NCBI GenBank assembly: GCA_021030905.1
Contig: JAGFMI010000012.1
Location: 1,054,001-1,118,000 of the forward strand
Source: Pyrenula massariospora
Lineage: Eukaryota; Ascomycota; Eurotiomycetes; Pyrenulales; Pyrenulaceae
Direction of reading: 5' to 3'
Length of the DNA stretch: 64,000 nucleotides
Made by a program: the position numbers and the translations under genes. The notes under the pieces are model-generated. The model had not been told where the DNA came from and made no database searches. It saw only the letters and a program-made list of their open reading frames with translations. Of the stretch, positions 34,487 to 45,077 are shown piece by piece (position 1 is the stretch's first letter; every line of letters begins with the position of its first letter).

Positions 34487-35453
34487 ATTGTGCGACGCTA
34501 CATCAGATTTGATTAGGCTAACGCAGCGAAGGGCCTATTCAAGGGGAAAAGAGGAGGCAGCAAGGAGATCAAGGGCGAAAACCGTCGTCGAACGAGGCAG
34601 CCAAAAGACCAAAATCACGATGGGCTTGGCTCCAAGTCGTCAGCACAGCTTCCACCTTTCTCACGCAGCAGTCTTTGGCGTGCATTTTGACTTTATAATC
34701 CAGTGAGACAGGCTGATCCGAGGCAACGATAGCAAAAGCAAATTCTATCGATAGTAACCTTGTGCCACCATCGAGTTGCCGTTTAGCCGCAGCCGGAGAT
34801 AAGCCAAGGGGCCGGAGCCGCTAAGCCCAACCCCTTTTACTCTACATGCCTACTACATACGAACAGGCCATACTCATGGACTTCGCCGAAAGACAGTTTC
34901 TTTCATGTCTCTGCGTCTGAATAAGCTTTACAACTCTCTCTCTTATCTTCTGCAGCTACTATCTAGTTTCCCCTCCAAGTGTAGCCTCGGATCCCTAATA
35001 ATACGTGGATACTATTCGCTGGACAACTGACCAAGCATTTATCACAGAGGCCTATCTAACAAAGTATATGCTATTGTATCCAATGTGATACTGAAATTCA
35101 AGGTCAGCATGATTACAATTGACAATAACAAAGATCTAAGACGTGTTGAACAACTGTTTTCCATGGATTTTTGGTAGATACACCCCTTGGGTGCGTATCC
35201 TTCATTTGGATTAAAGTGTTGGCATTGCACTTAAATGGAAGCTCAGAACGTAGAGCTACCTACTCAAGCAAATTGTCTTAACAGCAGAACGATCATTGTA
35301 GCGCACTATAGCTTTGAGTCCTTCTCTAGCTAAGTTACAAAGCCGCCATCATGTATACAATCTCCTTACAATTTTTGGATTGGCTGTCCCTAAGGGAACA
35401 CGCTTGTTGGGTGGGCTCTCTTTAAAAGATATGCTAGCATCTGCGGCATGCCC
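34487..35453. other. Intergenic region
   Basis: About 970 bp upstream of the transporter and downstream of the citrate synthase. AT-rich in 34900-35400, with several short frames and no recognisable gene. It should contain the transporter promoter. Confidence 0.45.
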
Positions 35454-37038
35454 TCAGAGCTTTGAAACTGGACTGTTCGTTTGCAGACCTGTTATTTCTC
35501 CAGTATAAATCTGCTGAGGGCGCCATATCTGAACAGAGCGCTCTGTGTATAAATTGTTAATTGAAAACTTTTTGAAAGATGTCAGAGGACTCAGACATAC
35601 CCATAGCTTCGCGCCAGTGCGCCAACATTCCCCCAGTCCGGGAACCAATCATCAGAACAGGGATGAGCTCTGGTGGAATGTTTCTAGATAAGGACTGTTC
35701 AGCTAACTTTCTTCCAAAGACGTCGTGCTATCGTGGAGTGGGGTGTAGACTTACAGGGCTATGTAGATGAACACGCCATAAAGATCCGCGTTTGCGTTAA
35801 GCTTTCGTGAGATGAAATACTCATCTGAAGCTGCAATTCGGTCGATTTCCTCAGCAACAGCAAGCAAAGGATTGGACTCAGCAGCCAGGTCCTCCAATAC
35901 TTTCTTGGCACCAGCGATTCGAGGGTCAACGGTCTTGTAGATCCGATGACCATATCCAAACAGTCGCGCCTTGCCTGCCTTGACCTTGTCAATCAATGCC
36001 GGCACATTTTCGACGCTTCCGACCTGCTCCATGACCCGGTACGCTACTTCTGTTGCACCGAAATGGAGGGGACCGTAGGCGGAAGACACGGCGCTGATGA
36101 GACATGAGAGAGGATCAGCAAGTGTCGAGGCTGCACAGAGGAAAGCAGACGTCGAGTTGGTCGGCCCATGCTCGGCGCTGAGAGCCCACGTACGCTGGAT
36201 GGCATACACGTGCTTAGGGTCTGGCTTTCCCGTCGCAGGGTCAACGTGCCCCATCATGAGAAGGGTGTTCTCAAGGTAACCTCCATCTAGGCTTGGGCGT
36301 GTGAAGGGACGGCCGGCTCGGTGACAAGCTGCCAGTCCAGATACTACGGAGTATGCGGCAAGTGCTCGGACGATAGCTTTATCTACAGCCTCCATGTTGC
36401 CATGATATATGTTTCCTCCCATCGTTGTTGGGACAGCTGTTGGATCTGATCCAACGTATGCCGCGAGACCTGCTAGCATCATTGGGATTGGTGCTGAGGT
36501 CCGGCTGGAGAGCGAGGTCAGCTGCATTGAAGCGAATAGGTTAATAGAGAGGTACAGTACGGGAATGATTGTATTGCCTTGATGACCGCTGGAGGGATAT
36601 CCGCCGCAGATGCAGCAAGGTCGGTCTTCAACTTCGCTTTCTCCTTTGGCGTTGGCAAGTGACCCCAAACAAACAGACAGACAAGATCCTCAAATTCACA
36701 TTTGTCCCAGATCTGTTCGATTGGATGCCCTCGATACTGAACGATGCCATGCTCTCCGTCACTGATGCATAAGTAAGCACTGCTCTTTGGGGTCTTGATC
36801 ATTCAATTGCAGAACCGCGCACTCACACATAAGCTATCTTTGACTCTACCACCGCTGTGTTCTGAAGTCCTGGGTCTAGCAACTTGAGACCCCCTTTCGT
36901 TCGGCCGCTACGTCTTGAGTCATTTCTGGGAAGCTGTATATTCTTGAAGCTCGTAGCTTTCACCGCATTATTATGCACAGGTATTTCATATTGTTGAGAT
37001 GTGCGCGAGTCTTTGATGTAGAGGGTGCCTTCGGACAT
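35454..37038 (-). CDS. Citrate synthase family protein with PTS1 (candidate alkylcitrate synthase)
   Basis: Predicted to condense an acyl-CoA with oxaloacetate. Five exons close in phase (36827-37038, 36561-36761, 35755-36504, 35601-35710, 35454-35542): 453 residues. Early landmarks are DGEHGIVQYRGHPIEQIWD and FPRTSAPIPMMLAGLAAY. The three catalytic residues align as His250 (LSAEHGPTNST), His285 (YGPLHFGATEV) and Asp331 (GYGHRIYKTVDPRI). The usual GGANEA after the second histidine reads FGATEV, a change next to the substrate pocket. The C-terminus IYTG...PVSKL is a canonical peroxisomal signal, and there is no mitochondrial leader. Layout resembles the bacterial/glyoxysomal class rather than mitochondrial fungal citrate synthases. 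Its setting with a reducing PKS and a methylcitrate-dehydratase homologue makes alkylcitrate synthesis the best guess; ordinary peroxisomal citrate synthase is the alternative. Confidence 0.9.
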
Positions 37039-39491
37039 GGTTATGTCGGGCTGGATGAAGTCAACTCTGTTCTACTTTGCATTCTGCTGCTCTGCCTCCC
37101 TCTGTCCTTCTCCTTCTGCGAGGGACCAGGTGCTCCCATCAGCCGGATTGACCGGTGTCGGCAGCCCTCGAAGGGGGTGAGGCCACCCAGCTTCAATGCC
37201 GAGGTACTGCAAGATGGACACAGACGACGTTGCCGTGTATTGATTGATTGAGTGAGTATCCCACACCATTTCGGCTTCCCATCAGGACGCTATATCGGGT
37301 AAACCTGCGCCTTGAGAGATCCACGCTCTGCCGCATATTTAGATGTGGGGCGGAGAAGGCAACCTACCGCTACCTCGCGCAACTTGCTGTATTGAGCAGT
37401 GTTATTAGATGAAGCGTGGGGTTACAGGATTCGACGCGTACGGGCGTAGGAAGTGACGCTGACCGCATTGTAGGTGATGACGACTGAAGCTGTGTTGCAT
37501 TGCATCTCAACAAAACATGAAGATGAAGATCAACCGATGCGCTGGTGGCCTTATTCAGCGGTTTCGCGTTCGGGCAATGTCGCCATCGGGTAATGTCGGA
37601 AGCTGCTGGGGGTCTATGCCCGTGTCTATGCCCGTCCTCAAAGATACACGTAATATTGGCCTTGCTTTATGGGCGCTGTCAGGTATTCGTCACCCAGTAT
37701 TTACATGACCACCATTTACCGCCTTGTACTGCTCAATACACGGCGCTGACATGCATCTCGCGTCCGGACCGCGCCGCAGAGCATCTGCACTAAGTGACGA
37801 TCTCCCGCCGTACCCGCCTGAGCCTCCTTACCTATAGGTAGCAGCCGGTCTCGGATGATTCCAACCCTCCGAAATCGGCATCGTCGCTTCCATCGCCCCC
37901 TTTATTGCTTGATTCCTTCGAGCCTTGTGAACGCTGTGTAACCCCCCAACCCTATCCATTGAACCTATCAGGCAGTCAGAATTCCAATTGACTGCATTCG
38001 ATGTGGGTTAACCCGCGGCAATCCTTCGTCTCCGCTCGCCCTCGTACTGCCATCCTTCAGCGCTGTGCCACCGTGCTGCAGAGTCTTTGCAGCTGTTATC
38101 TCTTGTGAAGAGTGACGTCAGAGTCACCTTCGCTGAAAGTCGCGCAATCCCTGCAAATCGTTATACGAAGGCTTATGTGAAGGGACGGAGTTCTTCCGTA
38201 CTCGTGCGAGTCTGACACGTGGGATTCTCTGCTAGTGCTAACGAGAGCCAGCAGATTTGAGCGTATGTTTCAACGTGCCGACAGCCGGCAAAGACTGTAG
38301 GTATGTTCAAAGGGGGGTGACTCTTCTGCCACTCGAGAAAAGCAAAGACAAGCGAAAACTACTGACCTCTTTCCTAAGTCGACCAGGCTCCGGCTCTACT
38401 GAGGTTCATTGTAATCATATGTCGCCGTGCCGCAAGTTTCGGCTACTACACCTCAAATCTTGATCGTAGTACCGCAAATCTCAACCATCGTCCCTCAAAC
38501 TTTAGCCAATGTGCCGCAAAGTCTTGACCTTCATGCTGAAGATGTCTATGATCTTAAAGCCGATCGTAAAAAGGGACGATGTAAGCATTACAAAGTACGC
38601 AGAGCTGGGTAAGTGCTATGCTAACGGCCGAAGGGTGTATGAGCCCTTCTGTCTGCGTCCTTATAGAGGTCTTGAACTCGACACGAGGGCTAGCATTGTT
38701 CTCAGGCCGAAGCACCTGACTCATCACGCTGGCCGACATCCATCGCCCGCAATTGATTCGAACGAGGTCAAAAGACTCTTGTTTCCCAAATTGTTGCTGA
38801 GCCCAAAGGATGACGGTCGGGATCCTGAAGTAATCAAGGCTTGCGGTTCGCGCTGACGGCCCCCTTCCGTATGTTGAGAGGTGCAAATAACTTGGTCATT
38901 GGGCTCTGAGTGCTATCTAACATACTATGAACTCTGTTCAGGAATGGGTGAATGTCTCTGCGGATAGACAGTCGGCAGTATGGCTCTCAGTAAGTACATT
39001 TCAAGACAAATATTTCCATAATTTTCCACCAGCCTTGAGGAGACCATGACTGTTGTTTGCGTATGAGTCACAAATTTTACAAGAAATGGGATGAGCCTTA
39101 ACATAAGCATTCGCTGGAGTTTGGGTGGTCATTGCTTTTGACGGGTCAGCTGATTACCTAAGTGATGCTCTGCCTTGTCTCAGCCACAAGCCTCTGTACT
39201 TATTCATAAAAACAAATCTGCGCCGCGAAGGTGGCAAAGTCTAGGCCGACTCAAACTTGGGGCCAGCTTGAAGCCACCAATTTCAATGAATCCAAATTTA
39301 CTCCTGAGGTCAGCAGTTTAACGTCAATGTTCCCGCTTTGTAAGTTTTTCGGCGAGTTCGTGAACATCTGGTACATATCTGCTATGGACTATAAAATGGA
39401 AGTTTGCGCGATCTTTCATCGTCCCAAGAAGAATCTTCAAATTTGAATAGAACAGCCACTATCAGTGCCAACTTTTACCTCCTTATCCACA
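37039..39491. promoter_or_regulatory. Long divergent intergenic region
   Basis: About 2.45 kb between citrate synthase (minus) and the secreted beta-propeller-like gene (plus). Several short frames occur, none convincing. It contains the 21-bp tandem repeat listed separately. The rest looks like ordinary non-coding DNA. Confidence 0.5.
38430..38534. repeat. Five-unit 21-bp tandem repeat
   Basis: Five consecutive units start at 38430, 38451, 38472, 38493 and 38514, each opening with CCGCAA(A/G) or CCTCAAA; CCG and CCT alternate. The tails diverge. Read in one frame it would encode PQ heptads, but that follows from the 21-bp period. The spacing is two DNA helical turns. Confidence 0.8.
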
Positions 39492-40481
39492 ATGCATTTT
39501 AACCCCATCTACCATCTCCTCCCCCTCCTCACCCTCGCCCTCTCCTACCCCACCGTAACAGACATCTGGTCCTTCCCCAACGGCACCTGGGTCGAGAACC
39601 TCGCCCTCCGCCCAACGAACGGCCAAATCCTCGTCACCCTCCTCACCACCCCCTCCGTCTACCAAGTTGACCCCTCCCGCACCCACCCCCCAACCCTCCT
39701 CCACACCTTCCCCGGCTACACCGGCCTCTTCGGCATCACCTCCCTCCCCTCCCCAGCTTCCCCGGACACCTTCTACCTCGTCGCCGGCAACTACTCCACC
39801 CACACCTTCCACTCCACCCCGGGCTCGTATGCTATCTACCAGCTCTCCCTCTCCCCCACCTCCCCCACCCTCAAGCCCGCCGTCACCCTCCTCGCCGCCG
39901 TCCCCGGCGCAAACCAGCTCAATGGCCTCACCTCCCTCGACGCGTCCAACCTTCTAGTTGCGGACTCCGGCCTCGGCGCCGTCTGGAAAGTCAACACCCG
40001 CACCCGCGCCGTCACAAAAGTGATCACCGACCCACTAATGGCGCCCACCGCCTCCTCCCCGGCACCCCTCGGCATCAACGGGCTCAAAGTCCGCTCCGGC
40101 ACGCTGTTCTTCACGAGCTCGAACCAAGCCCTCTTCGGCTCGGTGAAGATCAACGCGGACGGGACGGCAAAGGGCCCCGCCACGGTGGTGACGAAGAACT
40201 TGGACAGCGTGGATGATTTTGCGCTGGCGGCGGGGAGTGGGGAGGTGTTGTTTGCGGGGAATGGGGAGTTGAGGGAGGGGAGTGACGGAGGGGCAGGGGC
40301 GGGGGTGAGCGTGGTGGCGGATGGGGGGTTGTTGGCCGGGTCGACGAGTGTGGCGATCCAGGGGGGAGGGGCAGGGGGGAGGGTGTATGTGAGTACGAAT
40401 GGGGGCATTGGGCAGTATGTGGCGGGGGTGTTTACGGTGCCGGGGAGGGTGGTGGAGGTGGATGGTGTTGGGGGGTTGTAG
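39492..40481 (+). CDS. Secreted SMP-30/NHL-like beta-propeller protein
   Basis: Single-exon gene of 329 residues starting at MHFNPIYHLLPLLTLALS, a signal peptide with likely cleavage near residue 18; an in-frame upstream ATG (39465) would add nine residues and weaken the signal. The mature part has repeated beta-propeller blade patterns (TWVENLALRPTNGQILVTLL, NQLNGLTSLDASNLLVADSG, LGAVWKVNTRTRAV, LGINGLKVRSGTLFFTSSN), like fungal six-bladed SMP-30/gluconolactonase-type proteins found in several secondary-metabolite clusters. Those proteins are usually of unknown function, with lactonase or late tailoring roles proposed. Potential N-glycosylation sites include NGTW and NYST. Codons are almost all C-ending in the 5' two thirds and G-ending in the 3' third. 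Role in the pathway unknown. Confidence 0.75.
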   Translation: MHFNPIYHLLPLLTLALSYPTVTDIWSFPNGTWVENLALRPTNGQILVTLLTTPSVYQVDPSRTHPPTLLHTFPGYTGLFGITSLPSPASPDTFYLVAGNYSTHTFHSTPGSYAIYQLSLSPTSPTLKPAVTLLAAVPGANQLNGLTSLDASNLLVADSGLGAVWKVNTRTRAVTKVITDPLMAPTASSPAPLGINGLKVRSGTLFFTSSNQALFGSVKINADGTAKGPATVVTKNLDSVDDFALAAGSGEVLFAGNGELREGSDGGAGAGVSVVADGGLLAGSTSVAIQGGGAGGRVYVSTNGGIGQYVAGVFTVPGRVVEVDGVGGL

Positions 40482-40985
40482 GGTGGGTTGGATTGGTTTA
40501 TGGATGAGCAGGTGGACGTTGGTGGAGTTGATGGTTAAGGCGTTGGAGGAGGGGTTTGGTTCTTGACTGTTCTTGTAGATGTATAATTTGTGGATTTTTT
40601 GAGTTTATTGGAGATGAAAGGATAATGTTGGGGGGATCTTGTATAGAAAGCTTGTGGAGAAATGGAATGCATGTTTTGTTGGAGAATCTCATTGGTAAAA
40701 TTTTAATGGATCCATCCAAAGCAAGATTTGTCTGCTATGTTGAAAGCACCCGAACTAGAACTCACCGCTCGACTGTCTGCTAGATTTTGTCTGCTTATGA
40801 CAATCCGTTTGCTAGAAAGAAATGATTTTTTCTTAAGCCTCTAAGATTTCAGACAAGAAACTCCTACCTCGATGCATTTCATGGACCAGGCATGCAATTT
40901 GTTCATAAGAAGTTGTTTTCACTTACCCACGTATGCACTGTTATACAAAGAAACAGATGCTCTGCCATCTTAGAGGTCGAAGCCA
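40482..40985. other. Convergent intergenic region
   Basis: About 500 bp between the 3' ends of the beta-propeller-like gene and the P450. T-rich around 40560-40690, suitable for termination. No gene seen. Confidence 0.5.
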
Positions 40986-42646
40986 TTATTCGCTAGCCTC
41001 GTGCACCCGGACATGGACTCCCGTCCCCGGAGACGAAGTTAACTTCAAGTCGTACCTCGGCAGCGGATCGGAAATCAAACTCTCCATCACATCAAACCTC
41101 TGCATAATCCGCACCGCCACGTACGACGCCTCCGTGAGCGCAAATTGTTCTGTAAATGCACTCGTCAGCCACTCGTTCTCCATCAGCTCAGAGATCGGGT
41201 CGGATACTCACGGCCCAAGCAAATCCTCGGGCCACCATTGAACGGCAAAAACTCCCACCCCACCTTCCTCCCTCCCTCTCCCCACCTCTCCGGCCTCCAG
41301 ACATCCGCATCGTCTCCCCAAATATCACGCCTCCTCTGCATTACAAAGATCGAATAATCCACCTGTGTGTCCGCAGGCACAAACACTGGACTTGCTCCAT
41401 CTGGTCCCCCACCCCTCGGCAACGTCGTATCTCGCACTGTGCGCCGCGTATTAAACGGTACGACGGGGTAGAGCCGCAGGGCTTCGTTGAGGCAGAAGCG
41501 GAGGTAGTCGCAGGATTTAAGGCTGGAGAAGGTGATGTCGTGGGGGGAGCGGAAGGTGCCAAATTCCGAGAGGATGACTTGTCGGAGTTTGGTGTAGTGC
41601 GTGGGAGAACGAGATAGAGCGTAAAACAGCCAGCCGATTAGGGAGGCGGTCGTATCGCGGCCGGCAAAGAGCATGTGTAGGATTTGGGAGCGGAGGGCGG
41701 TGGGGTCTTGGGTCTCGGTCGCGAGGTGGTGGAGCAAGACAAATTTGTCTTTTGAGACGACTGCCTCTGGTGTTAGATTGGACTTCTTGGAAGCTTGGCT
41801 AGCGAGGGCCTGTCGCACAAAGCGGTCCGTGTACTCGTGGACGCGTTTACAGGCGGCGTGGAACTTTGGAGTTTGGATCAGCCAGTAGAGGCTTCGAAAT
41901 TTAGATCGAAAGGATATGGTCGTTTTAGCCTCTTCCAGCGAGTTCACGAAGACCATCTCGTCGTGGAACCGGTCTTGGCCTAGGCTCCCCCGGTACTCTG
42001 GCAGGGCCGCGAGCTGGGAGTCCACCGAATGGCCCATCAGAAACTCGGTAGCAGAGTCGAGTGTGAGACGGAACAAAAGCGGTTGGAGATCGACTTGATC
42101 GATCCAGCCTGAAGCGTCTGGAGTCAAGGCGCGCATCATGTTCTGAACATGCACCTCCTCAAGAGCAAGGTCAGAGACCTGTTCCCTTGCGAACTGCGGT
42201 CTCAACGTCGCCCTCGAGTGCGACCACGCATCCCCTTCCTGAGTAAAGATCCCGCTTCCAAAAAGGGAGTAGAAATTTCCCTTTCTTACCTTTCCGATGC
42301 TGAAATCATTGAATTTGGTCGCCAGCATGGCTTTGATGTTCTCGGGCTCGGCAGTTACGAAATTGCGATTGCCGAGCAATGAAAAGCTGAAGGTGTATGC
42401 ACCCATTTTCCGGAAGCGCTGGATGGCATTTTCGGGTAGGCGTTGACTCTTGTCGGAGGAGATGGCTTTGGTGAGCTGTTCTAGGCCAAAGGGGAGGCGT
42501 TGTTTTTGCTGTGGGGGGTCGCGGCAACCTAAAGCACCTGCGCGAAGGCGGTTGCGGATGGAGATTATGAGTGAGTAGAGAATTCTTGCGAGAAGGTACG
42601 CGACAACGGCGAAGGCGCCACGTTTGAGGAGAAATAATGAAGCCAT
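40986..42646 (-). CDS. Cytochrome P450, CYP52-like (omega-hydroxylase type)
   Basis: Predicted ER-anchored monooxygenase oxidising an alkyl chain. Exons 41212-42646 and 40986-41149 close in phase: 532 residues. An N-terminal membrane anchor (AFAVVAYLLARILYSLIISI) precedes the P450 fold. The I-helix reads LFAGRDTTASLIGWLFYALS, the K-helix has NEALRLYPVVPFNTRR (ExxR), then WRPERW, and the haem loop is [20 protein letters not shown] with ligand Cys476. The [16 protein letters not shown] stretch, GSGIFTQEGDAWSHSRATLRP and MLATKFNDFSIGKVR are typical of the CYP52 group of fungal alkane and fatty-acid terminal hydroxylases. In this block it would plausibly hydroxylate the end of the polyketide chain, to be oxidised further by the alcohol dehydrogenase. 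It is divergent from the isomerase-like gene. Confidence 0.9.
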
Positions 42647-43828
42647 TACAACTGGAGTGACTGTCGACGACGGGGAAACTTGTAAGGCTACAAAGGAGTT
42701 TGAAAATGGCTACAGCCCTTTCCAAGGATTCAGGATGGGAGTGTTCAGGTATCTGTGATTGAGCGTGGACATAAAAGCTAAGATTTCCCTGAAAGGGATA
42801 AAGGATAGGCCTACCACGATAAATGATGCCAAACGCAGTCATTGGTGGCAGATAAGTGCCTCGGCTGTAGATGCGAGCTGTGCCCCCCCTCAATCCACTC
42901 GCGTGAGTTTGCGCCACACAAAGGTTATACGAGGGCCCATCCTTTAGAAGGAGGTTGGATGAGCTATCCATTGATAGAAGTATAGACTCGGACGCCGAGC
43001 CGGAACACGGCAAAGATTAATTCCATCGCGATAAGTCCGGGTGAGCCCAGCCAGGTCAATGTGGATGTGTTGACCGTAAGCCATGGTCTAACCTCCTCGA
43101 AGTTGGATTCGTTCCTTGCTTACAGGCTGGGTTCGGTGAACAATCAGATGCCGACGCTGAGCCTCTTATGTCAGAGTGCTCCACAGACTGCGCACATTCC
43201 TCTTGGCACGCCTAATCTTCCTTCGCGTAAGGAACGGAGAGATTTTGAGGTGTGAGTAAGTGTATGGGCCCACATATCCAGTTCGCTTAGCAATTGCTTA
43301 AGAGGCATCCCTGGTACTTGCTGTCGGGCCGTTTCAGCGAAAACGCCACATCCGTTGCTTACTTCAAGGTCTAAATTGCTCATGACCCACCGTGCGGTTA
43401 ACAAGGTTTGCTGTACCTGATGAAGCAGCTCCTGCAGCTTCGTGCATCTGAAACGCGGCGCCTAGTCAGGCATCCCACCTTTCTACGCGTAATCAGTTGT
43501 ATCGTACCGATTGGCTCGTATCGTACCGTGTGGTATGTCATCGTAAGCTTGTATGGTAATCAGGTATTCTCGCCCACCACTTCCTTGAACTTTCCTCTAA
43601 AAGGCTTGAAGACAAATTTGACGAGAAGTAGAAGTTGCCAAAACTCGGAAGATACGTATTATGCAGCGCTAGGGCTTATCATGGCGTTTAAAGCTTGGCT
43701 GTTAAAATCCACCAGCTTCAGAAATGGCCGTTAGCCCCTGAACATGCCCACGGTGCTCTGGCAGTCGGGTCGAAGCACTCAGATCCATTGACCAAGAAAC
43801 TAGTTGGTAAAGCAACCCTTGATTCAGG
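42647..43828. promoter_or_regulatory. Divergent intergenic region (P450 / isomerase-like gene)
   Basis: About 1.2 kb shared upstream region of two divergent genes. No additional gene recognised. One TATAGAC sequence occurs near 42981. Confidence 0.45.
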
Positions 43829-44812
43829 ATGTCTGTCGGACAATATGAATTTTTCATCGTCACCCTTCCAAAGCCCTACATCGCTCTTGTCGAGATCAAT
43901 CGCCCCGCTAAACTAAATGCTTTCATCCGAGCCATGTGGCTGGAGCTCAGAACTATCTTTGAGTCGCTGTCTCATGACTCCAATGTCAGAGCCGTCGTCC
44001 TCACTGCAGCAGGAGAGCGCGCGTTTACTGTCGGGCTGGACGTGCAAGCCGCTGGCGCCAATGGCGGAATTCTGCACAGGAGAGGAGATGAAGATCCAGC
44101 GCGGAAGGCGGTGGAGATTAGGAGGACGGTAAGGGAGATTCAAGGGTGTCTAAATGCCATTGAGAAGTGTCAGAAGCGTACGCTCTATCAGATCATGCTT
44201 ACCATATCTGTTTGTTGTCTTAGGGAAAATCCCAAATTCGCTGACTCGCAAAGATAGCTGTTATCTGCGTTTTCCACGGCATATCGTACGGTTTTGCCGT
44301 AGACATTGGCGTTTGCTGTGACATCCGACTTTGCTCTGCTAACGTCAAATTCTCGGTGAAGGAAGTAGACATAGGCTTGGCAGCGGATCTGGGTAGCCTT
44401 AATCGACTCCCCAAGATCGTGGGCGATTTTGGTTGGGTCAAGGAGGTATGCATGACTGCAAGAAATTTCGATGCGGACGAAGCGCTTAGGATGGGCTTCG
44501 TGAGGAAAGCGAAAAGCACCAAGGAAGAGGCTGTGATAGAAGCCTTTAGAATGGCCGAGGTTCTAGTCCACAAGAGTCCTGTTGCTGTTCAAGGGACGAA
44601 GGAGTTGTTGAATTATAGTCGAGATCATCATCTTGCGGATAGTAAGTGTGACAATTCCCGAGATCTTGGTACTGTTCCATGGTCTTTAACCACGTTCAAC
44701 AGGTCTGGAATACGTAGGGGTCTGGAATTCGGCTGCTGTGCAAACAGATGATGTGTCACAAGCTTTACTATCTGGGGTCCAAAAGCGCACTCCAACGTTT
44801 GAAAAGCTATGA
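43829..44812 (+). CDS. Delta3,5-delta2,4-dienoyl-CoA isomerase-like (crotonase family)
   Basis: Resembles ECH1/Dci1, which moves double bonds in dienoyl-CoA. Exon 1 begins MSVGQYEFFIVTLPKPYIAL and includes AFTVGLDVQA. A later exon has ICVFHGISYGFAVDIGVCCD, then KFSVKEVDIGLAADLGSLNR; the three acids known to be catalytic in ECH1 (Asp in AVD, Glu in KEVD, Asp in AADLG) are all present. KSPVAVQGTKELLNYSRDH follows and the last exon, joined at 44643/44702, ends RTPTFEKL. The junction between EKCQK (near 44175) and IAVICVFHG (44253) does not close in frame: the canonical donor GTACGC and the acceptors TTAG or AAAG leave the frame off. So there is either a non-canonical splice or a one-base frameshift. 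The C-terminal EKL resembles a weak PTS1. Confidence 0.75.
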
Positions 44813-45077
44813 GTTAGCTATGTTTTCATAACCTTGAGAGGACGCAAAACAAAATCTTTGTCTAAAATTGATGTATCTATTCTAATCTAGATCTCTAGCT
44901 CTAAATTCAACGACGACGATCTAGCATTGGCCAAAAAAACATTAGCAAGAGATAGACTCCTTTTTCTTCTCAGCGATAAGAGACTGTTCTTCCTTTCTTG
45001 CTCGTTCAGTCATCGTAATTTGAGGTGCAACCCGTCGATGGCCTGGCATGTAGCTCTGTGGCTGTCTTCAATCTCCT

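Noticed and set aside
38427-38612. Short frame encoding PQ heptad repeats
   Set aside because: The heptads are a by-product of the 21-bp repeat; there is no family match and no splice continuation.
42975-42992. Single TATAGAC upstream of the P450, and another CTATAGAC near 4203
   Set aside because: Isolated 7-8-mers are expected by chance; only the array before the PKS shows periodic repetition.
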